Positions 23,057 through 33,385 of a stretch of DNA of 34,308 nt are shown here, in pieces (the first letter of the stretch is position 1; every line of letters begins with the position of its first letter). Below the pieces are notes generated by a model that saw only the letters and a list, made by a program, of their open reading frames with translations, searched no databases and was not told where the DNA came from. Source of the stretch: Acidobacteriota bacterium (lineage in GTDB: Bacteria > Actinomycetota > Thermoleophilia > Gaiellales > Gaiellaceae); assembly GCA_028876365.1 (NCBI GenBank), contig JAGWRZ010000073.1, positions 1 to 34,308 on the forward strand, given 5' to 3'. A program made the position numbers and the translations under genes.

Positions 23057-23089
23057 CTAGGCAGCGAGTGCGAGATCACGAGGATTCGC
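23057..23089 (-). other. tmRNA tag reading frame
   Basis: The resume codon GCG (23089-23087) starts the 10-codon tag ANPRDLALAA, followed by TAG. The LAA ending is the ClpXP-type degradation signal. The resume codon position is inferred from the tag length and the usual Ala start. Confidence 0.75.
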
Positions 23090-23202
23090 ATTTGATTGGT
23101 GCCGGTGGATTAACGAGGCCAACCGGCGACCTCGGCTTGCAGCTCATCCGGATGGATCGACCACGTCGAAACCAGGTCGCCCCCGTATGTCACGTCTCCC
23201 CC

Positions 23203-23208
23203 ATTGTA
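23203..23208 (-). promoter_or_regulatory. Candidate -10 box of ssrA
   Basis: TACAAT on the minus strand ends 18 nt before the mature tmRNA 5' end. A precursor starting about 11 nt upstream of the mature end, trimmed by RNase P, would fit. Confidence 0.4.
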
Positions 23209-23222
23209 GCTAGGGTGCCGCG

Positions 23223-23600
23223 ATGCCACTCGAGCGCCCGATCGTCGAGAAGCCGGAGGGGGACATCCCGTTCGAGCTCGGCACCGAAGACGTCGTCGTC
23301 GGCGACGGCGACGAAGCGACCTCCGGACGCAAGGTCACGGTGCACTACGTCGGCGTCGCGTTCCGCACCGGCGAGGAGTTCGACGCATCGTGGAACCGCG
23401 GCGAGCCGTTCCGCTTCGCGCTCGGCAAGGGCCAGGTGATACCCGGCTGGGATCAGGGCGTCGCGGGCATGCGCGTCGGCGGCCGCCGCATCCTCACGAT
23501 CCCATCCGCACTCGCCTATGGCGCCCGCGGCGCGGGCAACGGCGTCATCGCGCCGCACGAGCCGCTCGTCTTCGTCGTCGACCTGCTCGCGGTCGACTAG
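23223..23600 (+). CDS. FKBP-type peptidyl-prolyl cis-trans isomerase
   Basis: The 125-aa single-domain FKBP has KVTVHYVGVAFRTGEEFDASWNRGEPFRFALGKGQVIPGWDQGVAGMRVGGRRILTIPSALAYG, then FVVDLLAVD, which is the complete fold with the usual active-site aromatic and Asp residues. It lacks a signal peptide and so acts in the cytoplasm. TAGGGT lies 6 nt before the ATG, so the mRNA may be leaderless. Its TAG stop overlaps the convergent smpB stop within the palindrome CTAG. Confidence 0.95.
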   Translation: MPLERPIVEKPEGDIPFELGTEDVVVGDGDEATSGRKVTVHYVGVAFRTGEEFDASWNRGEPFRFALGKGQVIPGWDQGVAGMRVGGRRILTIPSALAYGARGAGNGVIAPHEPLVFVVDLLAVD

Positions 23601-24061
23601 CGCCTCCGCCCGAGCTCGCGCTCGATCTGCCGCTTCGCATCGCGCTCGGCGATGCCGCGCCGCTTGTCGTGCAGCTCCTTCCCGCGCGCGACCGCGAGCT
23701 CGACCTTCACCCGGCCGTCCTTGAAGTACATCCGCGTCGGAACGAGCGTCACGCCCTTCTCGCGCACCTGGCCGTACAGGCGGTCGATCTCGCGCCGGTG
23801 GAGGAGGAGCTTCCGCGGACGATCGGGATCGTGGTTCGCACGATTCCCTTGCAGGTATTCGGCGATGTGCACGCCGACGAGCCACGCCTCGTTCTCGCTC
23901 ACCTCGCCGTACGCCCGCTGGAGCGAGGTCTTCCCCTCGCGGAGCGACTTCACCTCGGTGCCCGTCAATACGACGCCCGCCTCGACCCGGTCGCCGAGGT
24001 GGTAGTCGTGACGCGCACGCCGGTTGTCCGCGATCAGCTTCTCTCCCTGCTGCCTCCCCAT
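23597..24061 (-). CDS. smpB: SsrA-binding protein SmpB
   Basis: The 154-aa protein reads MGRQQGEKLIADNRRARHDYHLGDRVEAGVVLTGTEVKSLREGK, then the OB-fold NEAWLVGVHIAEY and the basic C-terminal tail GIAERDAKRQIERELGRRR, which inserts into the ribosomal mRNA channel. The ATG at 24061 is the family start; the track ORF extends it without support. It binds tmRNA, encoded nearby at ssrA. TACACT lies 8 nt before the ATG and shares its TA with the divergent thioesterase promoter. Confidence 0.96.
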   Translation of the reverse strand: MGRQQGEKLIADNRRARHDYHLGDRVEAGVVLTGTEVKSLREGKTSLQRAYGEVSENEAWLVGVHIAEYLQGNRANHDPDRPRKLLLHRREIDRLYGQVREKGVTLVPTRMYFKDGRVKVELAVARGKELHDKRRGIAERDAKRQIERELGRRR

Positions 24062-24069
24062 CGAGGGCA

Positions 24070-24079
24070 AGTGTAGGCT
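24070..24079. promoter_or_regulatory. Overlapping divergent -10 boxes of smpB and the thioesterase gene
   Basis: AGTGTAGGCT contains TAGGCT on the plus strand (7 nt before GTG 24087) and TACACT on the minus strand (8 nt before ATG 24061). The two hexamers share the central TA, so the polymerases would compete. Confidence 0.45.
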
Positions 24080-24086
24080 CGGCCCG

Positions 24087-24497
24087 GTGGAGCTCACGCT
24101 CGCGCACCTCCGGGAATCGGGATCGGCAGGGCTGCCGGGCCTGCTCGGCATCGACGTCTACGAGGTGGGCGACAGCATCGCGCGCGCGCGTCTCGAGCTC
24201 GGCGGCCGCCACCGGGCGCCGAACGGGTACCTGCACGCGGGGACGGTCGTGTCGCTCGCCGATTCCGCCTGCGGCTACGGCTGCATCCTCAACCTTCCCG
24301 ACGGCGCGACGGGCTTCACGACGATCGAGCTGAAGACGAACTTCCTCCGCAGCGTCCAGAGCGGGACGATCGAGTGCGAGGCCCAGCTCGTCCACGGGGG
24401 CCGTACGACGCAGATCTGGGATGCCACCGTCGCCGACGCGGCCGGCCGGCGGATGGCGCTCTTCCGCTGCACTCAGCTCCTCTTGCGCGAGCGGTAG
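24087..24497 (+). CDS. PaaI-type hotdog thioesterase
   Basis: The 136-aa protein reads VELTLAHLRESG (GTG start), then HRAPNGYLHAGTVVSLADSACGYGC (the hotdog helix block), then GFTTIELKTNFLRSV. This is the PaaI/YbgC-like acyl-CoA thioesterase pattern. The acyl substrate is unknown. The track ORF starts 21 codons too early, inside the smpB region. GTG 24087 follows the TAGGCT box. Its 3' end overlaps the convergent helicase gene by 25 bp. Confidence 0.85.
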   Translation: MELTLAHLRESGSAGLPGLLGIDVYEVGDSIARARLELGGRHRAPNGYLHAGTVVSLADSACGYGCILNLPDGATGFTTIELKTNFLRSVQSGTIECEAQLVHGGRTTQIWDATVADAAGRRMALFRCTQLLLRER

Positions 24498-26104
24498 CCG
24501 CGCGCCATGAAACAGCGGTCGCACAGCGTCGCCCACGGCGCGGTGCGCGCCCCGCACGCGCGGCAGCGGCCGATCGTCGGGTCCGCGATCTCGGCGCGCA
24601 GCTCCTCCACCACCCGCGCCGAGGCCGCCTCCTCGAGCGCGGCCGCCTTCTCGATCGTCACCCCTGCGACGCCCGGATACTGCAGGGCGAACCAGCGGAG
24701 GATGGACGCCTCCCGCGCCGCCTGCTCCGCCTCCTCGAGCCCCGCCGCAGCAAGCCGCGCCGGATCGAGGAGCCAGCCGATCACCGTCTTCTGCGGGTTG
24801 TCGCCGGCAAGCGCGCACGCGAGAGCCCCCAGCAGCGCGAGCCCGTCCTCGTCGATCGGCGCCTGCATCAGCTTCCACACGTCGGCGAGCTCGAGCCGCC
24901 GGCGGGAGTGGTGCAGCGCCTCGCGAATCGCGTCGAGCCGACCGAGCAGCGGCTGGATCGACTCGACCTGGAGCCAGCCCTCCTCGCTCCAGTGGCGCAG
25001 CGCCGCCTGCCGCCACGCGTGCAGCGCCGGCTCGAGCTCGTCGACGCGCGCGACCTCGAGATCGGCGAGCTGCGGGCGCAGCCGTCCGGTTTCGACGACC
25101 CGGTAGCCGAGATGGCCCCCCGGGAGCTGCACGTGCGGCGTGAGCGCGTTGCGCACGAGATCCGGTTCGGGATCGGCCCACGGGAGGCCGGTGAGCACGC
25201 CCACGTGTCCGCGCTCGTGGAAGCCGAAGCGGCCGGCGCGGCCGGCGATCTGCGCGAGCTCCCACGGCTCGAGGTCGCGCCGCTCCTTCCCGTCGAACTT
25301 CTCCGTCTCTGCGAAGAGAAGCGTCTCGCACGGAAGGTTGACGCCGTGGCCGAGCACGTCGGTGGCGACGCACACCTCCGCGGAGCCCGCGAGGAAGCGA
25401 TCGATCTCCTCCCGGCGCGAGGCGAGAGGCATCGCCCCGTACAGCGCGGCGACGCGGCCCGGGCGCAGCTGATTGAGCTCGCCCGCGATGCCGATCACGG
25501 CGCGGCGGCTGAAGGCGACGACGACCGTGCCGGTCCGGAGGCCGGTGATCGCGCGCCGCCCGACCCAGTCGAGCGGCGCCTTCCGCTCGAAGAACTTGAT
25601 CTCGGCATGCGGAAACGCGTGCCGGACGAGCGGCAGCGCCTCGACGGCGCCGAGGAGGAGGATGTGGCGATACTCGCCGCCGAGCATGAGCCGCGTCCAG
25701 GCGGAACCGCGCTCGTCGTCCTCCGCCCACTGCACCTCGTCGAGCACGAGCGTCGCGCCGTGCATCGGGGCCATCTCGGCCGTGCAGCAGATGATCGGCG
25801 CGCCCTCGTTCACACGCTCCTCTCCGGTGACGAGGCCGATGCGATCCTCGCCGAGTTCGGCCGAGAGGCGACGATGCGCCTCCTGCGCGAGCATGCGAAG
25901 CGGCGCCGCATACACGCCGCGGCCGGTCTCGACGAGGAAGCGCAGCGCGTCGTGTGTCTTGCCCGAATTCGTCGGACCGAGGTGCGCGACGACCGACTCC
26001 GGGTCGGTCCTGCGGCGCGGGAGCCGGACGGTCAGCTCTGCGACGGGCTCACGCCGAGCGTATCGTTGGCTGGGCGACGGCCGTTTCTGACGCCGGGAGG
26101 CCAC
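24473..26104 (-). CDS. Suv3-like Ski2-type DExH helicase
   Basis: The 543-aa protein is called from GTG 26104. The track ORF adds 70 low-complexity Arg/Ser-rich residues that are a shadow of the protease gene. Helicase motifs are VVAHLGPTNSGKTHDAL (Walker A), YAAPLRMLAQEA (Ia), LVTGEER, LVLDEVQ (Walker B, DEVQ), VVAFSRRAV (IV), CVATDVLGHGVNLP (V) and QIAGRAGRFG (VI). All match the Suv3 subfamily. The C-terminus ends in a zinc-ribbon-like CRACGARTAPWATLCDRC. Bacterial Suv3-like helicases are probably RNA helicases in RNA turnover; the exact role is unknown. TATCGT lies 6 nt before the GTG. Convergent overlap with the thioesterase gene is 25 bp. Confidence 0.88.
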   Translation of the reverse strand: MASRRQKRPSPSQRYARREPVAELTVRLPRRRTDPESVVAHLGPTNSGKTHDALRFLVETGRGVYAAPLRMLAQEAHRRLSAELGEDRIGLVTGEERVNEGAPIICCTAEMAPMHGATLVLDEVQWAEDDERGSAWTRLMLGGEYRHILLLGAVEALPLVRHAFPHAEIKFFERKAPLDWVGRRAITGLRTGTVVVAFSRRAVIGIAGELNQLRPGRVAALYGAMPLASRREEIDRFLAGSAEVCVATDVLGHGVNLPCETLLFAETEKFDGKERRDLEPWELAQIAGRAGRFGFHERGHVGVLTGLPWADPEPDLVRNALTPHVQLPGGHLGYRVVETGRLRPQLADLEVARVDELEPALHAWRQAALRHWSEEGWLQVESIQPLLGRLDAIREALHHSRRRLELADVWKLMQAPIDEDGLALLGALACALAGDNPQKTVIGWLLDPARLAAAGLEEAEQAAREASILRWFALQYPGVAGVTIEKAAALEEAASARVVEELRAEIADPTIGRCRACGARTAPWATLCDRCFMARGYRSRKRS

Positions 26105-26117
26105 GGCGCCACGATAG

Positions 26118-27248
26118 TCACGAGGCCGGTCGCGCCAGGGCGTGCAGAGCTGCGAGCAGCGCTTCGTCCTGCGGGGTCGCGGGATCGTCCACCGCGTGCA
26201 GCTCCGGGATGACGCCGACCCGCGAGATGCTCTCGCCGTCCGGCGTGTAGTAGCTCGCGACGGTGACGACGAGCGCGGCGCCGTTGGCGAGCGGGTCGAC
26301 GGCCTGGACGACACCCTTCCCGAAGGTGCGCTCGCCGACGACGAGCGCGCGCCCGCGCTCCTCGAGGGCGGCTGCGACGATCTCTGCGGCGCTCGCCGTG
26401 TAGCGGTCGACGAGAACGACGAGCGGCAGCTTCGTCACGTGCCCCCGCGTCGCATGGAACTCCTCGTGCACGAAGTGGGCACCGGAGAGCGAGACGACGG
26501 GCCCGCCGTCGAGAAAGACCGACGAAACCGCCACCGCCTCGCTCAGCAGCCCGCCGGGGTCCCCGCGCAAATCGAGCACAAGGCCCGCTGCGTGCCCGCG
26601 TGTGAGCGCCCTCACCTCGTGCCGAACGAGCTTCGCGACGCCGGTCCGGAAGTTCGTGAGACGGATGACGCCCCAGAGCCGGCCGCCGTAGCGGACGAGG
26701 CGCCCCCGCGCCGCCTGCGCGCTCACGAGGCCGCGCCGGACGTCGAGATGGACGACCGCTCCCAGGCGGCGCACGGCGAGCGAGATCCGGCCGCCGGGCG
26801 CATTCGCGACCCTGTCGAGCGCCGCCGCGGCGTCGAGCCCGACCACCGAGCGGCCGCCGATGTCGACGATCACGTCCCCCCTGCGCACGCCCGCGCGCGC
26901 AGCCGGCCCGTGCTCGACGCCGACGACGACGAGGCCGCGCTCGGTGGGCAGAACCTCGACGCCGATGCCGGAGTAATTCGCAGCCGTCTCGTGCTCGACC
27001 AGCCTGTAGCTCAACGGTGTGAGATACGCTGTGTACGGGTCGCGCAGCGCCGAGAGCATCGCGTGAACCGAGCCGAGCCTGAGGACGCCGGCCGGAAGCG
27101 AGCGGTAGTAGCGCGCAGCGAGCGCGGCGCGCACTTCGTCGACCGCAGTCGGCTTCGGGGCGCGGTCGTGGCGCGACACCACGTATCCGGCCGCGAGCGC
27201 GCTGGCGAGCACGACAACAGCAGCCGGCAGGATCAGCGTGCGCCGCAT
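26118..27248 (-). CDS. S41-family C-terminal processing protease (CtpA-like)
   Basis: The 376-aa protein has an N-terminal signal or anchor helix (MRRTLILPAAVVVLASALAAGYVV), then RDPYTAYLTP and a PDZ domain (about residues 85-165; GIGVEVLPTERGLVVVGVEHGPAARAGVRRGDVIVDIGG). The S41 catalytic core has LVLDLRGDPGG, the nucleophile Ser in RYTASAAEI and Lys in GERTFGKGVVQ. It acts outside the membrane, cutting exported proteins from the C-terminus. It follows ftsX by 44 nt and precedes the helicase by 13 nt, probably in one unit with ftsEX. Confidence 0.92.
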   Translation of the reverse strand: MRRTLILPAAVVVLASALAAGYVVSRHDRAPKPTAVDEVRAALAARYYRSLPAGVLRLGSVHAMLSALRDPYTAYLTPLSYRLVEHETAANYSGIGVEVLPTERGLVVVGVEHGPAARAGVRRGDVIVDIGGRSVVGLDAAAALDRVANAPGGRISLAVRRLGAVVHLDVRRGLVSAQAARGRLVRYGGRLWGVIRLTNFRTGVAKLVRHEVRALTRGHAAGLVLDLRGDPGGLLSEAVAVSSVFLDGGPVVSLSGAHFVHEEFHATRGHVTKLPLVVLVDRYTASAAEIVAAALEERGRALVVGERTFGKGVVQAVDPLANGAALVVTVASYYTPDGESISRVGVIPELHAVDDPATPQDEALLAALHALARPAS

Positions 27249-27292
27249 CGAGTCCGCGGGAGCATAGAACCCCCGAAGGCTCTTTGCCAGGG

Positions 27293-28201
27293 TCAGACCT
27301 GAAGGAAGCGGCGGAGCGTCAGCCCGGAGCCGGCAGCTCCGAGGAGGAGCCCGGCCGCCAGGAGCGCAAGCGAGTTCAGGGCGAACGGGAGAGCGTGGAC
27401 GTCGCTCGTGGAATGCAGGTGCCCGAGGATCGACGGCAGCGCCACCGACTTCCCGACGACGAGGAGGACGACCGCGAGGAGCGATCCGACGAAGCCCTGG
27501 AGCAGCCCCTCGAGCATGAAGGGGCCGCGGACGAACCAGTTGGTCGCCCCGACGAGCTTCATGACCTCGATCTCGCGCCGGCGGGCGAAGATCGAGAGCC
27601 GGATCGTGTTCGCGATGAGGAGAGTCGACGCGGTCACGAGCAGGACGATCGCGACGAGAAAGACGATCGAGATCACCTCGGCGACGGTGAGCACGCGCTG
27701 CGTGGTCTTGTCCCCCCACTTCACGTCGTTCACGCCGGGCCAGAGAGCCGCCAACGCCGGCCCCCCGTTCACCTGCCGCTGGATGTCGCGCCCGATCTTC
27801 GGCGCGTCGTTCGGGTTCTTCGGCTTCACGAGATACGAGTCGGGCAGCGGGTTGGTCGGGACGTTCGCGTACAGCGACGGCAGCTTCTTCGCCTGCGCCT
27901 TGAACGCGGCCTCCTTCGAGATGTACGTCACCGTCGCTACCCGCGGGTCCCTGCGCAGTTGTTGGCCGACCTGCGCCTCCTCGGCCTGCGTGGGCTGGTG
28001 CTGGCCCGTCGCGAAGTAGACGTGCACGACGAGCTCGCGCTTGACGTGGTTCGAGTACGACAGGACCCAGGTGCCGAGCGCGATGAAGAGGCCGAGCAGG
28101 AACATCGAGATGAGCACCGTGATCGTCGCGGCGAAGGTCGTCGAGACGTTCGCCGAGATCGAGGACCACGCTTCGGAGAAGATCAAGCGGACCTTGCTCA
28201 T
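27293..28201 (-). CDS. ftsX: Cell division protein FtsX
   Basis: The 302-aa protein reads MSKVRLIFSEAWSSISANVSTTFAATITVLISMFLLG (cytoplasmic lead and TM1), an extracellular domain (about residues 55-175), and three C-terminal helices including AIVLLVTASTLLIANTIRLSIFARRREIEVMKLVGA (the conserved FtsX block). It pairs with FtsE to activate peptidoglycan hydrolases at division. The ATG overlaps the ftsE stop as ATGA. Confidence 0.96.
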   Translation of the reverse strand: MSKVRLIFSEAWSSISANVSTTFAATITVLISMFLLGLFIALGTWVLSYSNHVKRELVVHVYFATGQHQPTQAEEAQVGQQLRRDPRVATVTYISKEAAFKAQAKKLPSLYANVPTNPLPDSYLVKPKNPNDAPKIGRDIQRQVNGGPALAALWPGVNDVKWGDKTTQRVLTVAEVISIVFLVAIVLLVTASTLLIANTIRLSIFARRREIEVMKLVGATNWFVRGPFMLEGLLQGFVGSLLAVVLLVVGKSVALPSILGHLHSTSDVHALPFALNSLALLAAGLLLGAAGSGLTLRRFLQV

Positions 28202-28956
28202 TCCGAGGCGTAACCCCCGCGGCGCTCGTCGCGCGCGAGCTTCCCGTCCTCGAGCGCGATGACGCGCTTGCGCATCTTGTCGACCATCTCGCGGTCGTGC
28301 GTGACCATCAGGATCGTCGTGCCTGCTCGGTTGATGCGGTAGAGCAGCTGCATGATCCCGACCGACGTATCGGGGTCGAGGTTCCCGGTCGGCTCGTCGC
28401 AGACGAGGAGCGGCGGGTGATTGACGACGGCGCGCGCGATGGAGACCCGCTGCTGCTCTCCGCCGGAGAGCTCGTCCGGGAACGAGTTCATCTTGTGCGC
28501 GAGACCGACCATGTTCATCACCTCTGGGACCTTGCGCCGGATCGACGCGCGGTTCTCGCCCTGTACCTTCAGTGCATAGGCGACGTTGTCCGCAGCGGTG
28601 CGGCTCGGAAGAAGCTTGAAGTCCTGGAAGACGCAGCCGACGTTGCGGCGCAGCAGCGGCACCTTGTTGTGCTTGAGCCGCGTCAGGTCACGGCCGCCGA
28701 CCATGATGCGGCCGTTCGTCGGCTCGATCTCCTTCAGCAGGAGCTTGATGAGCGTGGATTTGCCCGACCCGGAGGCGCCGACGATGAAGACGAACTCGCC
28801 CTTCTCGATGACGAATGTCACACCCTTCAGCGCCGCGACATCGGGCTCGTACACCTTCGTCACGTCCTCGAACGTGATCATCGAGCCGACGCCGATCGGC
28901 GCCCGCTCCACCATTCCGACGCCCGCCGGCTGTTCTTCTATCTCGAGCTCCGTCAC
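28198..28956 (-). CDS. ftsE: Cell division ATP-binding protein FtsE
   Basis: The 252-aa ABC ATPase has FIVGASGSGKST (Walker A), VGCVFQDFKLL (Q-loop), ELSGGEQQRVSIARA (signature), LLVCDEPTGNLDP (Walker B) and VTHDREMV (switch His). Canonical FtsE begins MITFEDVTKVY, which here is at ATG 28881. The GTG at 28956 adds 25 residues (TELEIEEQPAGVG...) and has GAGG just upstream. Either start is possible; I list the longer one. It forms the FtsEX complex with the next gene. Confidence 0.95.
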   Translation of the reverse strand: MTELEIEEQPAGVGMVERAPIGVGSMITFEDVTKVYEPDVAALKGVTFVIEKGEFVFIVGASGSGKSTLIKLLLKEIEPTNGRIMVGGRDLTRLKHNKVPLLRRNVGCVFQDFKLLPSRTAADNVAYALKVQGENRASIRRKVPEVMNMVGLAHKMNSFPDELSGGEQQRVSIARAVVNHPPLLVCDEPTGNLDPDTSVGIMQLLYRINRAGTTILMVTHDREMVDKMRKRVIALEDGKLARDERRGGYASE

Positions 28957-29018
28957 GTCCTCAACCGGTCGCGTTGACCCCGCACCAGACGGCCGAGTCT
29001 AGCGAACTGTTCGGCGGG

Positions 29019-30117
29019 TCAGTTCCCGTTTCCTGCCGATTGCAGGAGATATGCGCGGATGAAGCCGTCGAGGTCGCCGTCGAGCACCCCCTGGGCGTTC
29101 CCGACCTCGAAGCCGGTGCGCGCGTCCTTCACCTGCTGGTAGGGGTGCAGAACGTAGCTGCGGATCGCGTTCCCGCCGAAACCCATGGACACGCCCCCGC
29201 GCTCGCGGGCGAGCTCGGCCTCCCGCTCCTCCTCCGCCTTCTCGGCGAGGCGCGACCGGAGGATCTTCATCGCCGTCTCCTTGTTCGCCGACTGGCTCCG
29301 CTCGTTCTGGACGGAGACGACGATGTTCGTCGGGAGGTGGGTGATGCGCACGGCGCTGTCGGTCTTGTTCACGTGCTGGCCGCCGGCGCCGGAGGAGCGG
29401 AACGTGTCGATGCGGATGTCGTCGTCGTCGATGTCGACGGCGCTCGCGTCCTCCAGCAACGGCGCGACGATGACCTGTGCGAAGCTCGTGTGACGACGGT
29501 GCGCGGAGTCGAACGGGCTGAGCCGGACGAGCCGGTGCTTTCCCCGTTCGGCCTTCAGGATCCCGTATGCGTTCTCGGCCTTGACGGTGAACGTCGCGGA
29601 CTTGATCCCGTACTCCTCCCCGGGGCTCGTCTCGAGGACGTCGGTCTGGAAGCCGCGGCGCTCGGCCCAGCGCAGGTACATGCGCAGGAGGATCTCCGCC
29701 CAGTCCTGCGCATCGGTGCCGCCGGCGTCGGCCTGGATCGTGACGACGGCGTCGCCGGCGTCATACTCGCCGGAGAAGAGCGCGTCCTCCTGAAGCTGCG
29801 CGAGCTCGAGTCGGGTCTCGTGGAGGACGGGGAGCAGCTCCTCCTCCGGGAACGTGCCGAGGCCCTCCTCGAGGAAGGCGACGTTCGACTGGAGGCGGTC
29901 GTAGCGCTCGAGCTTGCGCTGCGCGCGCGTGTGCTCGGCCGACAGCTTCGCGGCACGCTGCTGGTCGCTCCAGAAATCGGGTTTCGCGAGCTCCTCCTCG
30001 AGCGCACCGATGCGGGCCGTCAGCGTGGAGACGTCAAAGGTAACCACGGACCCAGTCCAGCTGGGCCCCGATCTCCTTCAACTGCTCTTCGAGCGAAAGC
30101 TCCCGTTCGTCCGCCAT
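29019..30117 (-). CDS. prfB: Peptide chain release factor 2, programmed +1 frameshift
   Basis: The gene starts at ATG 30117 (MADERELSLEEQLKEIG...). The first 27 codons end at CTT followed by in-frame TGA. A +1 shift at CTT-TGA-C continues as DVSTLTARIGALEEELAKPDFW to the stop at 29019. The track ORF (342 aa) is only the shifted frame. RF2 hallmarks are the stop-codon-reading region TFRSSGAGGQHVNKTDSAVRI, which contains the GGQ that triggers peptide release, and an SPF-like loop LSPFDSAHR. RF2 recognises UGA and UAA, so UGA at the shift site provides autoregulation. The product is about 366 aa, normal for the family. Confidence 0.96.
30033..30039 (-). promoter_or_regulatory. prfB programmed +1 frameshift site
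   Basis: The minus strand reads CTT-TGA-C, identical to the classical RF2 shift heptamer. The upstream stimulatory Shine-Dalgarno-like element (AGGGGG in E. coli) is only CGTGGT here. Confidence 0.9.
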
Positions 30118-30167
30118 AGCGGCCCGGATGGTACCGCGGTGTCACGACTCCCCGTAGGTGTCGTATC

Positions 30168-30180
30168 GGGGACTGTCCCC
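30168..30180. repeat. Short palindrome after secA, possible terminator
   Basis: GGGGACTGTCCCC is a 13-bp palindrome centred on T. It lies in the 88-bp gap between secA and prfB. A second pairing, TCCCCG with CGGGGA across about 13 nt, overlaps it. It could be a terminator or a dispersed intergenic repeat. Confidence 0.45.
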
Positions 30181-30205
30181 CGGCGTCTCTCGCACGGACG
30201 CGTCC

Positions 30206-32845
<2,640 letters not shown>

Positions 32846-32866
32846 CCGAGGACAGGGTACCGAGCC

Positions 32867-33385
32867 TCAGAGCGCCGAGGCCTGCACCTCCCAGAGGTCG
32901 CCGTCGAGCCGTTCCGCGCGCACGACATCGCCGAGGCCCTCCAGCTCCGGTACCGAGCCGAACGCCCGCTCGCCGTCGACGACGAGGCCGTCGCGCGTCA
33001 GCTCGATCGTGTTTCCCTCGGGCGCGCGGCGGATCGCCATCACCCGGATCCGCCGCGCCTGCACGGCCCATAAGTCGCCGTCCTGCCGCGCGGCGCGGGC
33101 GCGGTAGGGCGGCTGGATGTCCTGCTCGATCGCGTCCGCGAGCGGCTGGAGGGAGGAGTCCGGCCCTTCCTCGACGAGAAGCGATCCGTCGGGGAGAGCG
33201 ACGAAGCGCGCCGCATCGCCCTCGATGCCGGGCGCCTCGACCGTCTCGGTCGCGTCCCACTCGCGCACGCGCTGCATCCCGTGGATGCCCACCTCGCGCC
33301 ACGGCGCGCGTGGCTCCGGCTCGACGAGACCGCCTTCACGCGCGAGCCGCTCGTGCAGCGGCTCGTTTCTCCGGAACCAGCTCAA
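32867..33385 (-). CDS. Conserved unknown protein between hpf and secA
   Basis: The 172-aa soluble protein has no signal or membrane segment. The N-terminus MSWFRRNEPLHERLAREGGL resembles proteins that often sit beside actinobacterial secA. The C-terminal half holds a repeated unit, DGDLWAVQARRI and DGDLWEVQASAL, about 60 residues apart. The intervening VMAIRRAPEGNTIELTRDG has a beta-rich pattern. The function is unknown. Its start overlaps the hpf stop by 4 bp (ATGA), so it is translated from the same mRNA. Confidence 0.75.
   Translation of the reverse strand: MSWFRRNEPLHERLAREGGLVEPEPRAPWREVGIHGMQRVREWDATETVEAPGIEGDAARFVALPDGSLLVEEGPDSSLQPLADAIEQDIQPPYRARAARQDGDLWAVQARRIRVMAIRRAPEGNTIELTRDGLVVDGERAFGSVPELEGLGDVVRAERLDGDLWEVQASAL

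Larger units (their letters stand above)
22821..23184 (-). ncRNA. ssrA: Transfer-messenger RNA (tmRNA)
   Basis: The 364-nt gene has 5' GGGGGCGACCTGGTTTCGAC, the canonical tmRNA start. Its 3' end has T arm GCGGG-TTCGATT-CCCGC and acceptor strand CGCCTCC-A, which pairs with GGGGGCG using one G-T wobble. CCA is not encoded. The resume codon and tag lie about 95 nt from the 5' end. The middle contains GC-rich segments able to form pseudoknots. tmRNA with SmpB rescues stalled ribosomes and tags the nascent peptides for proteolysis. The gene is two genes away from smpB and is the target of the integrated element, yet appears complete. Confidence 0.95.

Noticed and set aside
23190-25730. 846-aa minus-strand ORF spanning smpB and the helicase
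   Set aside because: It is an out-of-frame read of two real genes, rich in Arg and Ala.
27289-27300. AGGGTCAGACCT near-palindrome at the ftsX stop
   Set aside because: It is short, has no downstream T-run and overlaps coding sequence. It was kept only as a note because copy number in the genome is unknown.
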